Source of the DNA: Leptolyngbya sp. SIO1E4
Lineage (GTDB): Bacteria > Cyanobacteriota > Cyanobacteriia > Phormidesmidales > Phormidesmidaceae
NCBI GenBank assembly: GCA_010672825.2
Contig: JAAHFU020000002.1
Span: 508,001 to 572,000, forward strand
DNA: 64,000 bases
Direction of reading: 5' to 3'
The position numbers and the translations under genes are program-made. The stretch's first letter is position 1. Every line of letters starts with the position of its first letter. Positions 54,456-63,904 of the stretch are shown piece by piece. The notes under the pieces were generated by a model. The model saw only the letters and a program-made list of their open reading frames with translations. It did no database searches and was not told the DNA's origin.

Positions 54456-55787
54456 TCAGCGATTGAAACTAGCGTTACTATGCTCAGTCAAGGCTCGATG
54501 AGAGGCTATTCTTTCTAAAGCTATTCTCCTATTCCTGGCAAGAGAGATTGCAATTGAGACATAGAGCATCCACAACAGATTTGGAGCTAAAATTGTAGAT
54601 TCTATAGTTGCATTCACTAACAGAAAGCACACTAGGAATTGAGCTGTCCACAGAGATTCAAGGGTGCTTGAGTCTCTCAATAACTGCAAACTCCTAAAAA
54701 TTCCTGAAAACAAACTCAGAGAAAACAGTGATAGGCCAACTAAGCCAAGGCTGAGGGCGGTTTCGATAAAACCACTATGGGCATGACCAGCCCTCCAGGT
54801 ATAGCCTTCTGACACCAGCAGGAGGCTGACCATCTTTCTTTGAGAACTCCAAAAACCTTGGAATCCATACCCCAATAAAGGCTGCTCTTTAACCTTATCG
54901 ATCAGAATACCCCACAGCGGTAACCGAGCACTGAAGGTGGGATCTTTACCAATCGATTCTAAAGCAATCACCAAATTAATAGCAACCAAAGAAATTGTAA
55001 TAATAATCGAGAGTGTTAGGGATACTAAAAATAGCGTTCTGAACTTGTATCTCTGCTGAAGACTTTTCTGCAAAGGAAATGCTATGAGCGTCACAAAAAA
55101 ACCTAACAACGATGTTTTCGAGTTAGAGAGTACTAACAGAGCAAAAGAGATTCCAAACAATATCCATCTAAAAGCCTTTGCACCTTCACTCTTAAATGCA
55201 AAGACAAAAAATAGAACTGTACTGATAAGCGTAATGCGACCGAGGTGGTTTTTATGGTTATATATTCCCCGACAACCATCCAATGCGTGGTGAAATCCAT
55301 GGTTAGGAAGCAACATACACAGAGGTAAGCTCACCAAAACCGCGATCGCCATCGCCCAGGCAAGGAGCTGTAGCTGTTCTTTCAATGAATATCGAACCGC
55401 TAAGTAAGACCCTAGAAGCGTGAGCCTAATCACGTTCCTTAATAGTTGTAAACTCAAACTGGCATTGGGAGACCATTGAGTTGATAAACAGGCCAGAATA
55501 ACCAGTAGAATTATAAATTTTTCTTTTCTTAGATAAAAAATAATGCTTTGCCAATTCTTAAAGAATACAACAAAGGTAAATAAATAGCTGGCAGCATTAA
55601 TCAGTGAAAACCAAGGGGATCTGCTGATAAGAGGGGATATACCAGGCTCTGGATAAATCCAAGCGTTAGATGTGGCTAATATAATGAAGACAACAATTGC
55701 TTTTTCGAGAAATCCATTCCTGGCTTTTGAGTCCCTTGAGTCTGTTGTGCGACCTGCACCTTCAAGGCTAGAGGCTTTAGCTGTCAT
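54456..55787 (-). CDS. O-antigen polymerase/ligase-like membrane protein, copy 1
   Basis: A 443-aa Wzy/WaaL-type protein with about ten transmembrane helices. The periplasmic loop contains GCRGIYNHKNHLGRITLIST and FSARLPLWGILIDKVKEQPL, followed by GYGFQGFW and RAGHAHSGFIETALSLGLVG, typical of the family. It should polymerise lipid-linked repeat units outside the membrane. A related gene lies immediately upstream at 55874-57172. Confidence 0.9.
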   Translation of the reverse strand: MTAKASSLEGAGRTTDSRDSKARNGFLEKAIVVFIILATSNAWIYPEPGISPLISRSPWFSLINAASYLFTFVVFFKNWQSIIFYLRKEKFIILLVILACLSTQWSPNASLSLQLLRNVIRLTLLGSYLAVRYSLKEQLQLLAWAMAIAVLVSLPLCMLLPNHGFHHALDGCRGIYNHKNHLGRITLISTVLFFVFAFKSEGAKAFRWILFGISFALLVLSNSKTSLLGFFVTLIAFPLQKSLQQRYKFRTLFLVSLTLSIIITISLVAINLVIALESIGKDPTFSARLPLWGILIDKVKEQPLLGYGFQGFWSSQRKMVSLLLVSEGYTWRAGHAHSGFIETALSLGLVGLSLFSLSLFSGIFRSLQLLRDSSTLESLWTAQFLVCFLLVNATIESTILAPNLLWMLYVSIAISLARNRRIALERIASHRALTEHSNASFNR

Positions 55788-55873
55788 TTCCCGTATGCTT
55801 TAATGTTACCTGTCAAGGCTACTTATTACTACTCAACAGGAAAACATTTATCAGGAAGCTCTCAGACAATTCT

Positions 55874-57172
55874 CTATGAAGAGGAAGAATGATTGAGGCA
55901 AGGCTGGCGCTCTAAGTTGATGATTTCTCGAGTACTTACCCGCAACAGTCGCTGTCGCTGAATGATAGAAGACAAAACGATAGACACATACAGTGGCCAG
56001 AAAATATTTCCTGACAGAATTGTCATCGTTTCAGTTGTATTAAACAGTATTTTCAAGATTAAGATCTGAAACATACAGAGAAACTCTATCTGATGAGTCC
56101 TCGTCAGTAACACGATCACTCTAGACAACGTCAGGAAAAAGCCTATCGAGAATAATGCCAGGCCTAACATGCCTAATTGCAGGAACAAGTCGATAAAACC
56201 ACTATGCACATGGAAGCGACCCTCCCCTGCAGACTTTGACAGCGCCCATGTGCTGTTCAAAATTTGAGAAGATTCGGAAGATGTCCAAAATCCTGAGTAG
56301 CCATACCCTAACCAGAAGCGTTCTGCACCTTTTTGAATTGCCATGGTCCAGACTTCTGTACGGCCACTGAACGTAAGATCCTTACCTAAAAAGTCAACTA
56401 CGATGAATTCTAAATTCCCAAGAATCAAAATAGAAACGATGCATATCAGCGACGTAATCGTTGCCAGCAGAAAAATTTTGAGCTTATAACCCAATTTCAC
56501 AAAATTCTGCAGGGATAAGATGAGTAAAGCGATGATAAATACAATTAAGCTGGTTGTACTTCGAGCTAATACAAGCATTACCGTTGTTAAAATAAAGCCA
56601 GACAAGTTAATCCAGCGTTGCTTGGGGTGTGCGGCTAAATTCAAGGCAAAAATAACCGCCCCAAGCGTCATCATTCTCCCTAAATACTGTTTGTGTTTAT
56701 AGATACCTTGCCATGTCTCTTCCCCATTTGTGAAAGAGATCCCGGTGGATGGAATGAATAGTATATAAATTAAACTAAGGATGGCTGCAGCTCCGCATAC
56801 CCACGCAAGCAGCTGCATTTGTTCCTTCGGGGTATACCGCGCCCCAATGTAAACCCCAAAAAATGTAGAGCGCCAGACCAAATCCATCTCATCTGCTGTC
56901 ACATGAGGAGCAGCAGACCACATCACGGAGAACGCAGCAAGAACCACGAGTACCGGCAAAATGATGTCTCGTGTCGTAGCATAGGTGACTCTTTTCCAGT
57001 GCTTTAAAACTAAAAGAGCAACTAGGCCATAGACAACATATTTTGAGTTGCGCAGGAAGGTTTGCTCAGCGATGAGCAGCAAGTAGATGGTAATCAGTAA
57101 CTCAATCTTATTCCAGGCATAGATCAGCGTTCGGGGACTGAAGAAACGTTCCATATGCAATTTAGCAAGCAC
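55874..57172 (-). CDS. O-antigen polymerase/ligase-like membrane protein, copy 2
   Basis: A 432-aa relative of the neighbouring polymerase, with matching blocks WQGIYKHKQYLGRMMTLGAV, FSGRTEVWTMAIQKGAERFW, GYGYSGFW and FHVHSGFIDLFLQLGMLG. About ten transmembrane helices are present. ATG 57154 (MERFFSP) is an alternative start. Two adjacent copies could divide polymerisation and ligation, or act on different chains; this is open. Confidence 0.9.
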   Translation of the reverse strand: MLAKLHMERFFSPRTLIYAWNKIELLITIYLLLIAEQTFLRNSKYVVYGLVALLVLKHWKRVTYATTRDIILPVLVVLAAFSVMWSAAPHVTADEMDLVWRSTFFGVYIGARYTPKEQMQLLAWVCGAAAILSLIYILFIPSTGISFTNGEETWQGIYKHKQYLGRMMTLGAVIFALNLAAHPKQRWINLSGFILTTVMLVLARSTTSLIVFIIALLILSLQNFVKLGYKLKIFLLATITSLICIVSILILGNLEFIVVDFLGKDLTFSGRTEVWTMAIQKGAERFWLGYGYSGFWTSSESSQILNSTWALSKSAGEGRFHVHSGFIDLFLQLGMLGLALFSIGFFLTLSRVIVLLTRTHQIEFLCMFQILILKILFNTTETMTILSGNIFWPLYVSIVLSSIIQRQRLLRVSTREIINLERQPCLNHSSSS

Positions 57173-57252
57173 CTGACAGCAACTTAGTCTGCGTATTATC
57201 TCCTTGGTTTACCTAAATTTAGACTCGCGTAAATTGAAACAAGGGGCAATCG

Positions 57253-58503
57253 TTAACTCACAGACAAGAGATTAGAAAATAATGAGGCGTAACATTGAGC
57301 TTGACGTTGTTGAGTAAACGCTTGTTCCACTTTTTCTCGGGCACTCCATGAAAGTTTCTGGTGTCTCTCTTTATTCTCCAGAACCCAGGCAATGCCTTTT
57401 GCTAAGTCTGAAATTTCATAGGGTTGGGCTAGAAACCCATTCCTTTGGTGCTCAATCATATCTGGCATACCGCCCACCTTAAAGGCAATGCAGGGAACCT
57501 GACAGGCAAGCGCTTCTATAACTGTATTAGGCAGATTATCTTGAACAGATGGTAAGACAAAGACATCTGCCGCCGAGTAGACTAGCGATAGAGACAGGTC
57601 ATCCTGGAAGCTCCCTAGATAGTGTGAAGCTAAACCAAAATCAGGAGCATTCTCTGGACGAGATGCCCCAAACACAGCAAGTTCTAAGCGGTCTCCCCAT
57701 CCTGCCCTGCTAAGCTCTTGCAGCGCCGACTGCAGCAGGTGAAACCCTTTGCGCTTATCACTAGTAGCCTTTACTGCACCAAATAGAGCAATCGATTTAT
57801 CTTGCGGTAGCCCTAAGAGTTCACGAGCGAGCCGCTTGTCAGCGGGTTTATAAACCTGGGTATCAATTCCATTCGGAATTAACTCAATCCGCAAATCCTT
57901 AAATAAGGCACTAGATTGGGCACAGTCCTTTAACCAAGAACTCAATGCAACGATGGTGAGTTTACGCTGCCGCCAGGCTTTTGCTTTACGGTGCCATATC
58001 CATCGAGAGAGATCATTCGTCTTGTGGCTCTGCAATTGTGGGCAGGCCCCGCAAGTCTGGCGGTAGCGATCGCAGCCTTGGTTATAGTGGCATCCGCCCG
58101 TAAACGGCCACATGTCGTGCAGCGTCCAGACAATGGGTTGCCGTAATTTAGCCAGTGATTCTATACGGATATATCCTGCATTCACCCAATGGAGGTTAAT
58201 AATCTCGGGATTAATTCGAGCAATCTTTGACTGAACTGAGTCTGGAACCCATTGCGGAGAAAAGGGAACCTGATGGCGTTGAGGATAAAGCTTGAGTGGA
58301 AGCGCATCAAAAGTCACTCGGGAGTTAGCCACATTAGAGGCCAAGTTGGTCTTCGGAGCAAATACGGCGGCATCATGACTAGATTTACTTTGAACTAGCA
58401 TTTGCGAGTTTACATTGATGCCCTGCAATCCTTGGTGCAGTCGATAAGCAGCACGGGCCGCACCGCCCTCAATATCCGAAGTGCTCAGCAGTAGAACGTT
58501 CAT
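57253..58503 (-). CDS. Family 4 glycosyltransferase
   Basis: The 416-aa enzyme begins MNVLLLSTSDIEGGAARAAY. The acceptor domain has WTLHDMWPFTGGCHYNQGCD and three more cysteines, seen in a common cyanobacterial GT4 subgroup. The donor domain has SIALFGAVKATSDKRKGFHL and SLVYSAADVFVLPSVQDNLP with NTVIEALACQVPCIAFKVGG. The sugar is not predictable. Confidence 0.93.
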   Translation of the reverse strand: MNVLLLSTSDIEGGAARAAYRLHQGLQGINVNSQMLVQSKSSHDAAVFAPKTNLASNVANSRVTFDALPLKLYPQRHQVPFSPQWVPDSVQSKIARINPEIINLHWVNAGYIRIESLAKLRQPIVWTLHDMWPFTGGCHYNQGCDRYRQTCGACPQLQSHKTNDLSRWIWHRKAKAWRQRKLTIVALSSWLKDCAQSSALFKDLRIELIPNGIDTQVYKPADKRLARELLGLPQDKSIALFGAVKATSDKRKGFHLLQSALQELSRAGWGDRLELAVFGASRPENAPDFGLASHYLGSFQDDLSLSLVYSAADVFVLPSVQDNLPNTVIEALACQVPCIAFKVGGMPDMIEHQRNGFLAQPYEISDLAKGIAWVLENKERHQKLSWSAREKVEQAFTQQRQAQCYASLFSNLLSVS

Positions 58504-58537
58504 TTGGAAAAGTATTAGTTAAAACATTAATTATCTC

Positions 58538-59629
58538 TCAATTACTTAGGCCAAAGTGCCGATAAAGGTTAGAATAAAATCCTTCAGGGGATAACCATTC
58601 TTTCCAAAGCTTTCGGCAATTGTACTGTAGATCTATAAATTCTTCAGCCGATAATTTTTCATGGAAATCAGCAATTTTCTCTGCGATGTTTGGAAGATCA
58701 TTTTCATCAATCCAAACACAATATTTTTTCCAATCAATAGCAAAATCATAAGGTAACACACAGTCTGTATCAATAAAAATCGGAATTCTGCCACAAGCCA
58801 GTGTTTCATAGAGACGAATAGAATAGTTGCCAGAGCCACGACAACAAAGAACATAATCGCTCCCGATAATATTTTGAACAAATTCAGAGCGAACCTTTTG
58901 TTTATATTCTAAATTTGAATTCTCGAAGAATACTTGAGACCTTCGGATCAAGAAATTTGTCTCTACAGAATGGCTCTTAGATAAAAGTTCTATAGCATTA
59001 GATCTCAATATTTCACCCTTATAAGGAGATACACCTACTCTTCCTCGAGTAACTAAAGTTATTACATAGTACAGAGCTGTTTGGATTTTTCTCTTAAATG
59101 AATCTGATCTTAAGAACCCACAAAAGCCAACAATCGGTTTTTCTTGTTTATGTCGAACAGGAAGTTGATTGTCAAAGTAAAACTCAATTGCATCTTCACA
59201 AAAAGCTGGAAGTGAAAAATCATTCGCTTTAAATCGAGAACAATAAGCAGACTGCCTAAACACAATAGCATCTTTCATAGGGATATCTTCATCAGAACAA
59301 TCTCCGGAGAAGAAAACAATCAGTGGCTTATTAGCGCGTTTCACCACTTGAGAAAATTGAATACCCAAATGTTCCGCATTTTGATTTATTTTGCTCCTCC
59401 AAGAGTCGCCTCGGATAGTTCTCCAATTAGGAGGCATGACAGCAAAATCAGCTTCTTCTATATCAGCAGATTCAAATATAGTGTGACCAACATCTATATA
59501 CTTGTCATACAGATTCAACCATGAATATTTTGAGCTATTCTGAGTTTCCAACCAAAACGGATAATGAATAGGATCAGGTTCCATATCGTGATGAAGAAAT
59601 TGCTGATCTGAGAAAATTTTGATTTTCAT
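58538..59629 (-). CDS. Exostosin-like glycosyltransferase, second
   Basis: A 363-aa, AT-rich gene. The C-terminal part YVLCCRGSGNYSIRLYETLA with CGRIPIFIDTDCVLPYDF matches the exostosin/GT47-type family. The N-terminal DPIHYPFWLETQNSSKYSWL and VVFFSGDCSDEDIPMKDAI are also typical of bacterial members. Codon use is more AT-rich than neighbouring genes, suggesting recent acquisition. Confidence 0.85.
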   Translation of the reverse strand: MKIKIFSDQQFLHHDMEPDPIHYPFWLETQNSSKYSWLNLYDKYIDVGHTIFESADIEEADFAVMPPNWRTIRGDSWRSKINQNAEHLGIQFSQVVKRANKPLIVFFSGDCSDEDIPMKDAIVFRQSAYCSRFKANDFSLPAFCEDAIEFYFDNQLPVRHKQEKPIVGFCGFLRSDSFKRKIQTALYYVITLVTRGRVGVSPYKGEILRSNAIELLSKSHSVETNFLIRRSQVFFENSNLEYKQKVRSEFVQNIIGSDYVLCCRGSGNYSIRLYETLACGRIPIFIDTDCVLPYDFAIDWKKYCVWIDENDLPNIAEKIADFHEKLSAEEFIDLQYNCRKLWKEWLSPEGFYSNLYRHFGLSN

Positions 59630-59680
59630 GGAAATTCCAAAAATAATTTATACATCTCTAGAAATAGGTATTCCATAGCT

Positions 59681-60580
59681 CTAAGCAACTAGCCAATGAG
59701 ACAGATCTCTCCCAATCAGAGATTGGGTTTTCATAATATCCTCTCTGTAAAGATCAATTAGCTTCATCCGAACTGCAAGTGAACACTCATTCTTTACATA
59801 ATTAAAGGTTCTGATTCGGTTTGCAAGTTGTTTCCTAAACTGTAAAGGGAGCAATAGCTTACCAATTTGTTTGGTAGGATTGGTATCCTTAAGTAATTCT
59901 TCAATGAGTCCGCTCCTTTTTCGTCCTGAAATATTCATACGTGTGAACACTTTTGGAATGTGTTCTTGACTTACCTCTAAAAACTGAAAAACGTCTTTCA
60001 ACAAGCATTCAGGACTATTACACAAGTCATCATATAAATATATTCGAACCTGCTCTTGATTAAATTTAGACAAATATCGTTCTAATTGTTCTCCATAAAA
60101 ACCCATATCTTGATATCGCCACAAATATTCCCAATTATCAGTAATACGCTGATTCTCTAACGCTAAAGCTTCAGCAAAATCTAGTGTCTCACGCTCATCT
60201 CTAACAGCATGCATAAAGCCGGAGTACGCCCGATCTATTGGGTTTCTCAAAATCGCAATCAATTTAACATCAGGCAGATAGTACTTAATCCGCTCTGGGG
60301 CTTTTTTACTGTATAGATACCAAGTCGTGGCTTCGCCAATGGCAATTTCATTAGAGACTTGATCAAACAATTCAGAATAGTCGTCTAGCGTTGTGACGAC
60401 TGAAGAATATAACGCTAGGTCACCAGGGCCTTTAAAATTTGGGGGCTCATTCTCAAAATCAAAGAAGCCTGGTTCCTTAATCGAACTCATATGTATCTGA
60501 GGATGCTGAGTTAGATAATGGCTAAGGGCCGTAGTCCCGGCCTTTTGAGCACCGATAATCAAAAAATTAGGTAACGTCAT
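59681..60580 (-). CDS. PAPS-dependent sulfotransferase
   Basis: A 299-aa sulfotransferase of the heparan N-deacetylase/sulfotransferase-like type. The 5'-phosphosulfate loop is IIGAQKAGTTALSHYLTQHP, and the 3'-phosphate site is AILRNPIDRAYSGFMHAVRD. It should transfer sulfate from PAPS to a sugar of the polymer. It lies between glycosyltransferase genes on the same strand. Confidence 0.93.
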   Translation of the reverse strand: MTLPNFLIIGAQKAGTTALSHYLTQHPQIHMSSIKEPGFFDFENEPPNFKGPGDLALYSSVVTTLDDYSELFDQVSNEIAIGEATTWYLYSKKAPERIKYYLPDVKLIAILRNPIDRAYSGFMHAVRDERETLDFAEALALENQRITDNWEYLWRYQDMGFYGEQLERYLSKFNQEQVRIYLYDDLCNSPECLLKDVFQFLEVSQEHIPKVFTRMNISGRKRSGLIEELLKDTNPTKQIGKLLLPLQFRKQLANRIRTFNYVKNECSLAVRMKLIDLYREDIMKTQSLIGRDLSHWLVA

Positions 60581-60611
60581 GAAAGTCAGTCAGTATTTTT
60601 GAATTAGAACA

Positions 60612-61541
60612 TCAAATTTGGGCGAAGGAGGCAATTTTTTTGATCTTGCGAAAAACTCGACTTTTGAAGGTTGTTTCCCAAACCTTCTTGTAGCGCTGAT
60701 AGTCGTATTCTCGATCAGCTTCCTCTTTTTTAGGCGCTTGAAGCGGGAAGCGGAGCGTCCCTACTTTGACCTTTGCTCGGTCATCGTCAGCGTCTGTCGT
60801 ATTCGTTGAATTTGCATCAAACCCAACGTTTGCAATTAGATTGACCGAGGGTGTTACTGTAAAGCCTGCATGCAGGAGGCAGAGAAAGAAAAACTGATAG
60901 GCCCAGCTATTAATCTCACCTGCGTAAGTGGCATCTAAAGGTTTTGCCCGATTCAAGAACTGACGGTCATCCGCAATGACCGCTCTAACGCGTTCCTTGA
61001 CGTCTGGTTGTGTCCAGAGTTCCATCTTGAGGTCATACTTCTGCCAGACTCGCCGCCACGTTGCCCAACCCCAACAGTCAAAATAGTGAGAAAAGTGGTA
61101 GCTCTGGATCTCAGATTTCCATTCAGACAAATGATTATGGCCAGTTAGTGCAAAGACCCTTTCATCCTCTCGATATTGGGCCAGCAGTATCTCACAAAAG
61201 CGGAAAAAAGATACGTCAGGGACACAGTCATCTTCTAAGATGATGGCTTCTTCAACTTGGTTAAATACCCAGTCTAAGCCACTAGAGACTCGCTTTGCGC
61301 AACCTAGATTCACCTCTGAATAATCTTTAAAGACCTCACACTCCCAATCAACTCGATCAATAATAGTGCGAGTCTCAGCACATTGCTCCGGCTCTTGGGG
61401 GCGATCGTGCCTCGGCCCATCAGCAATGACAAAAAGCTTTTTAGGCTTGACGCGGCGGATAGCTTCAAAAACCTTTTGTGTGGTCTCAGGTCGCTTAAAG
61501 ATAATGAATACAACCGGAGTTTCTAGCTGATGACTAGACAT
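60612..61541 (-). CDS. GT-A-fold glycosyltransferase (HlpA-like)
   Basis: The 309-aa product begins with VVFIIFKRPETTQKVFEAIR and has LFVIADGPRHDRPQE, IILEDDCVPDVSFFRFCEIL and SHYFDCWGWATWRRVWQKYD. This is a nucleotide-diphospho-sugar transferase group often called hemolytic protein HlpA-like. The EDD motif should bind the metal. The sugar is unknown. It ends 31 bases before the sulfotransferase gene. Confidence 0.9.
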   Translation of the reverse strand: MSSHQLETPVVFIIFKRPETTQKVFEAIRRVKPKKLFVIADGPRHDRPQEPEQCAETRTIIDRVDWECEVFKDYSEVNLGCAKRVSSGLDWVFNQVEEAIILEDDCVPDVSFFRFCEILLAQYREDERVFALTGHNHLSEWKSEIQSYHFSHYFDCWGWATWRRVWQKYDLKMELWTQPDVKERVRAVIADDRQFLNRAKPLDATYAGEINSWAYQFFFLCLLHAGFTVTPSVNLIANVGFDANSTNTTDADDDRAKVKVGTLRFPLQAPKKEEADREYDYQRYKKVWETTFKSRVFRKIKKIASFAQI

Positions 61542-61602
61542 GGTATCAAATCCTATGACTGGCTTTACTGGCTTTACCTGGATGGTGTAGAAAACTTCAA
61601 CG

Positions 61603-62661
61603 TTATGATTGATACACCTTTAGGGTTTTCTCAGCGACGTAGCCCCAGCTCCATTGCTTTGCCAATTCAAGATTGTGCGCGCCCATATGAGGCAGCCGGT
61701 TCTTACTGTCGAGCACCGTTTTCATCGTCTGACACAAGCCACCTTCATTATCCGGGTTATAGAAAAAAGCACCTGAGTCATCCAATACGTCATCAAAGAA
61801 GCCCATTTTAGGTGCAACACACGCTCGTCCAAAGGACATTGCCAAAATCGCCACCCCTGATGTTGTAAACACTTTATAAGGGACTAAAACACAATCACTG
61901 GCGTTCATATAGACTTGAACATCATCATCTGAAACCCTTTCAGAGATGAACTTTATTTTTTCAGATCCTTGAATCTTTTCTTCAATTTCTGCTTCTAACT
62001 CTGAGCAATTAGATTTGCCAACAATCAACAAAACTGCATCAGGATTTTGCAATTTTTGAAACGCTTCGATTGCTTCTAAGATCCCTTTATAGCGATAAAT
62101 ACTTCCGAACAGCAAGAACACAACGCTCTCACTTGAAATATCCAGAGCTTTACGGGCGTCTGACAGGGCTATTTCATTTTTATACCAGTCGATAAAATTA
62201 CCGTGATAAATCACGAATGATTTATCTATGCTTTCATTTCCTAGCTTGTCAACCAGGCTTTCCTTACTGGCTTCACAGTGGGTAATCAGTGCATCAAAAC
62301 AGCGGCTAAATATTTTCCCATAGAAAGAGTTATAATTCACCTTTTTGGAGGAAAGTTTATTGTCCCACTCATGTATGGTCCAGACAATTTTGACGCCTAA
62401 GCATCTCAAAATAAAAATTTGAGCCGCAAACAAGATAAATTTTATGGTTTGGGCAATATAGTTTCTCCATACCAGGGGAACAGGCACTACATGGAAATGG
62501 ATGACATCTAAATTACGAATCTGAAGCGCTTTCACTAAGAAAAAGTGATTCACTCTATGCTCTTCTACATAGATATTCTTGTCATTCAAATTTTTGATCA
62601 AGAGTGTCTTATATGGGTTCGAAAACCAATCAGACAAAAATAAAACTCTTAAATCATTCAT
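61603..62661 (-). CDS. Family 4 glycosyltransferase
   Basis: From ATG 62661 (MNDLRVLFLSDWFSNPYKTL) it is 352 aa; ATGs at 62667 and 62706 are also in frame. The acceptor half has IVWTIHEWDNKLSSKKVNYN; the donor half has VVFLLFGSIYRYKGILEAIE and VLVPYKVFTTSGVAILAMSF with GRACVAPKMGFF. Low-GC codon use is shared with neighbouring genes. Confidence 0.9.
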   Translation of the reverse strand: MNDLRVLFLSDWFSNPYKTLLIKNLNDKNIYVEEHRVNHFFLVKALQIRNLDVIHFHVVPVPLVWRNYIAQTIKFILFAAQIFILRCLGVKIVWTIHEWDNKLSSKKVNYNSFYGKIFSRCFDALITHCEASKESLVDKLGNESIDKSFVIYHGNFIDWYKNEIALSDARKALDISSESVVFLLFGSIYRYKGILEAIEAFQKLQNPDAVLLIVGKSNCSELEAEIEEKIQGSEKIKFISERVSDDDVQVYMNASDCVLVPYKVFTTSGVAILAMSFGRACVAPKMGFFDDVLDDSGAFFYNPDNEGGLCQTMKTVLDSKNRLPHMGAHNLELAKQWSWGYVAEKTLKVYQS

Positions 62662-62706
62662 GGGCATTCTCCATGGCCTATTACTCAATGGCACTACGAT
62701 ATACAC

Positions 62707-62946
62707 TGACGAAGTAGTCCCTTCATGGGTATTCCTTTATGGGTAGCCTCCATCAGCGCCCTTTGCTTGAGTGAATCGATAAAACGCTTGAGTCAACTTT
62801 CCTTAGGATGAAAATTGCAGATCACCTTACAGATACAATTAGGGCATTGGCCGGCCAAGGTAATCTGGATGCAGTCAAAATTCAAGACTGATAACTGATA
62901 GTAGGCAATATCTCTCGATACAGCCGTTTCCATCAGCAGCCAGTTT
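62707..62946 (-). other. Spacer before the GT4 gene
   Basis: A 240-base interval between the second sulfotransferase stop and the GT4 start. No gene, repeat or terminator is clear. Confidence 0.5.
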
Positions 62947-63894
62947 TTATGATTTAACTAGTTTCTTCATCTTGGATCTTGCGGATCTGGCAAGATGTTC
63001 AAATTTGCGCTTGGTCGCTATCATCGTCGACAGTGGAAATAGCTTAGCCACAGGGGTCTGTGCCGTGTACCCAAGGCGATTCATTTCGAACCAGGTGATA
63101 CCTTCGATTGCGGCAATTTCTTCAGGCGAAAGATCACGCTGCCATTTCGTTAGCGATTGCTGGTTAACAGGTTTTACCGCAGCGCCTTTCCAGGGTTCTC
63201 GCTGCACATTCACTAGCTTTGTCTCCTTCTTGTGATAATCCAACATGGCTGGATCGAATGCTAAGTCCATGAACGTGCACAGCGATCGCAGGTGGGCCTC
63301 CGGTGACAAGACCAGCTGTTCGTAATGAACTGTGAAAATTTTGTTTGTTCCTTGAGGGGGCTGACGCCATGCCGCAGAGATGTGGAATCGCCAATGTTCA
63401 GCATCTTTGACAACGCTGCCGCTAGACCAAGGAACTGAACGCCAGGAATTCACGACAGCTCTGGGATCTCGGACAAGATGGATGAAACGTGCCTCGGGGA
63501 AAAACGCTTGAATTTTTGGAATATACAGCACATGGTTTGGAGTCTTCTCACCAATGACATTCACTTGCCGTTTGCTGGCAAATTGCTCTAAGAGCAGCGA
63601 GAAAATGGCTGCATAGCTTCTTGGAATCGTCCAGGCTGACTGAGAAAATTCTTGGGCATCTAGCTCCATCTCTAGAAACTCAGGAAGCGCAATGATGTTC
63701 TCTAGTAAACGCCGATAGTTTCCATCTTCAGCTAAATTCCCATACTGATCTCGTCGCCCCCAAAATAGCTGCATAAAATGCGTCTCAGGTGCGATCGCGA
63801 TGTCTGGATGTGCATCTAACATCTGTTGCAGCAGCGTTGTTCCAGAGCGAGGACAACCGACGATGAAAACCGGTTTTCTAGTGTTAGCTTGCAT
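62947..63894 (-). CDS. Sulfotransferase, second
   Basis: A 315-aa sulfotransferase with the 5' loop FIVGCPRSGTTLLQQMLDAH and 3' site FIHLVRDPRAVVNSWRSVPW. It is of the broad tyrosylprotein/lipo-oligosaccharide type (Sulfotransfer_3). It starts 11 bases after the preceding partial gene, so the two are almost certainly co-transcribed. The substrate is probably a sugar of the locus product. Confidence 0.92.
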   Translation of the reverse strand: MQANTRKPVFIVGCPRSGTTLLQQMLDAHPDIAIAPETHFMQLFWGRRDQYGNLAEDGNYRRLLENIIALPEFLEMELDAQEFSQSAWTIPRSYAAIFSLLLEQFASKRQVNVIGEKTPNHVLYIPKIQAFFPEARFIHLVRDPRAVVNSWRSVPWSSGSVVKDAEHWRFHISAAWRQPPQGTNKIFTVHYEQLVLSPEAHLRSLCTFMDLAFDPAMLDYHKKETKLVNVQREPWKGAAVKPVNQQSLTKWQRDLSPEEIAAIEGITWFEMNRLGYTAQTPVAKLFPLSTMIATKRKFEHLARSARSKMKKLVKS

Positions 63895-63904
63895 TGACGA
63901 TAAA

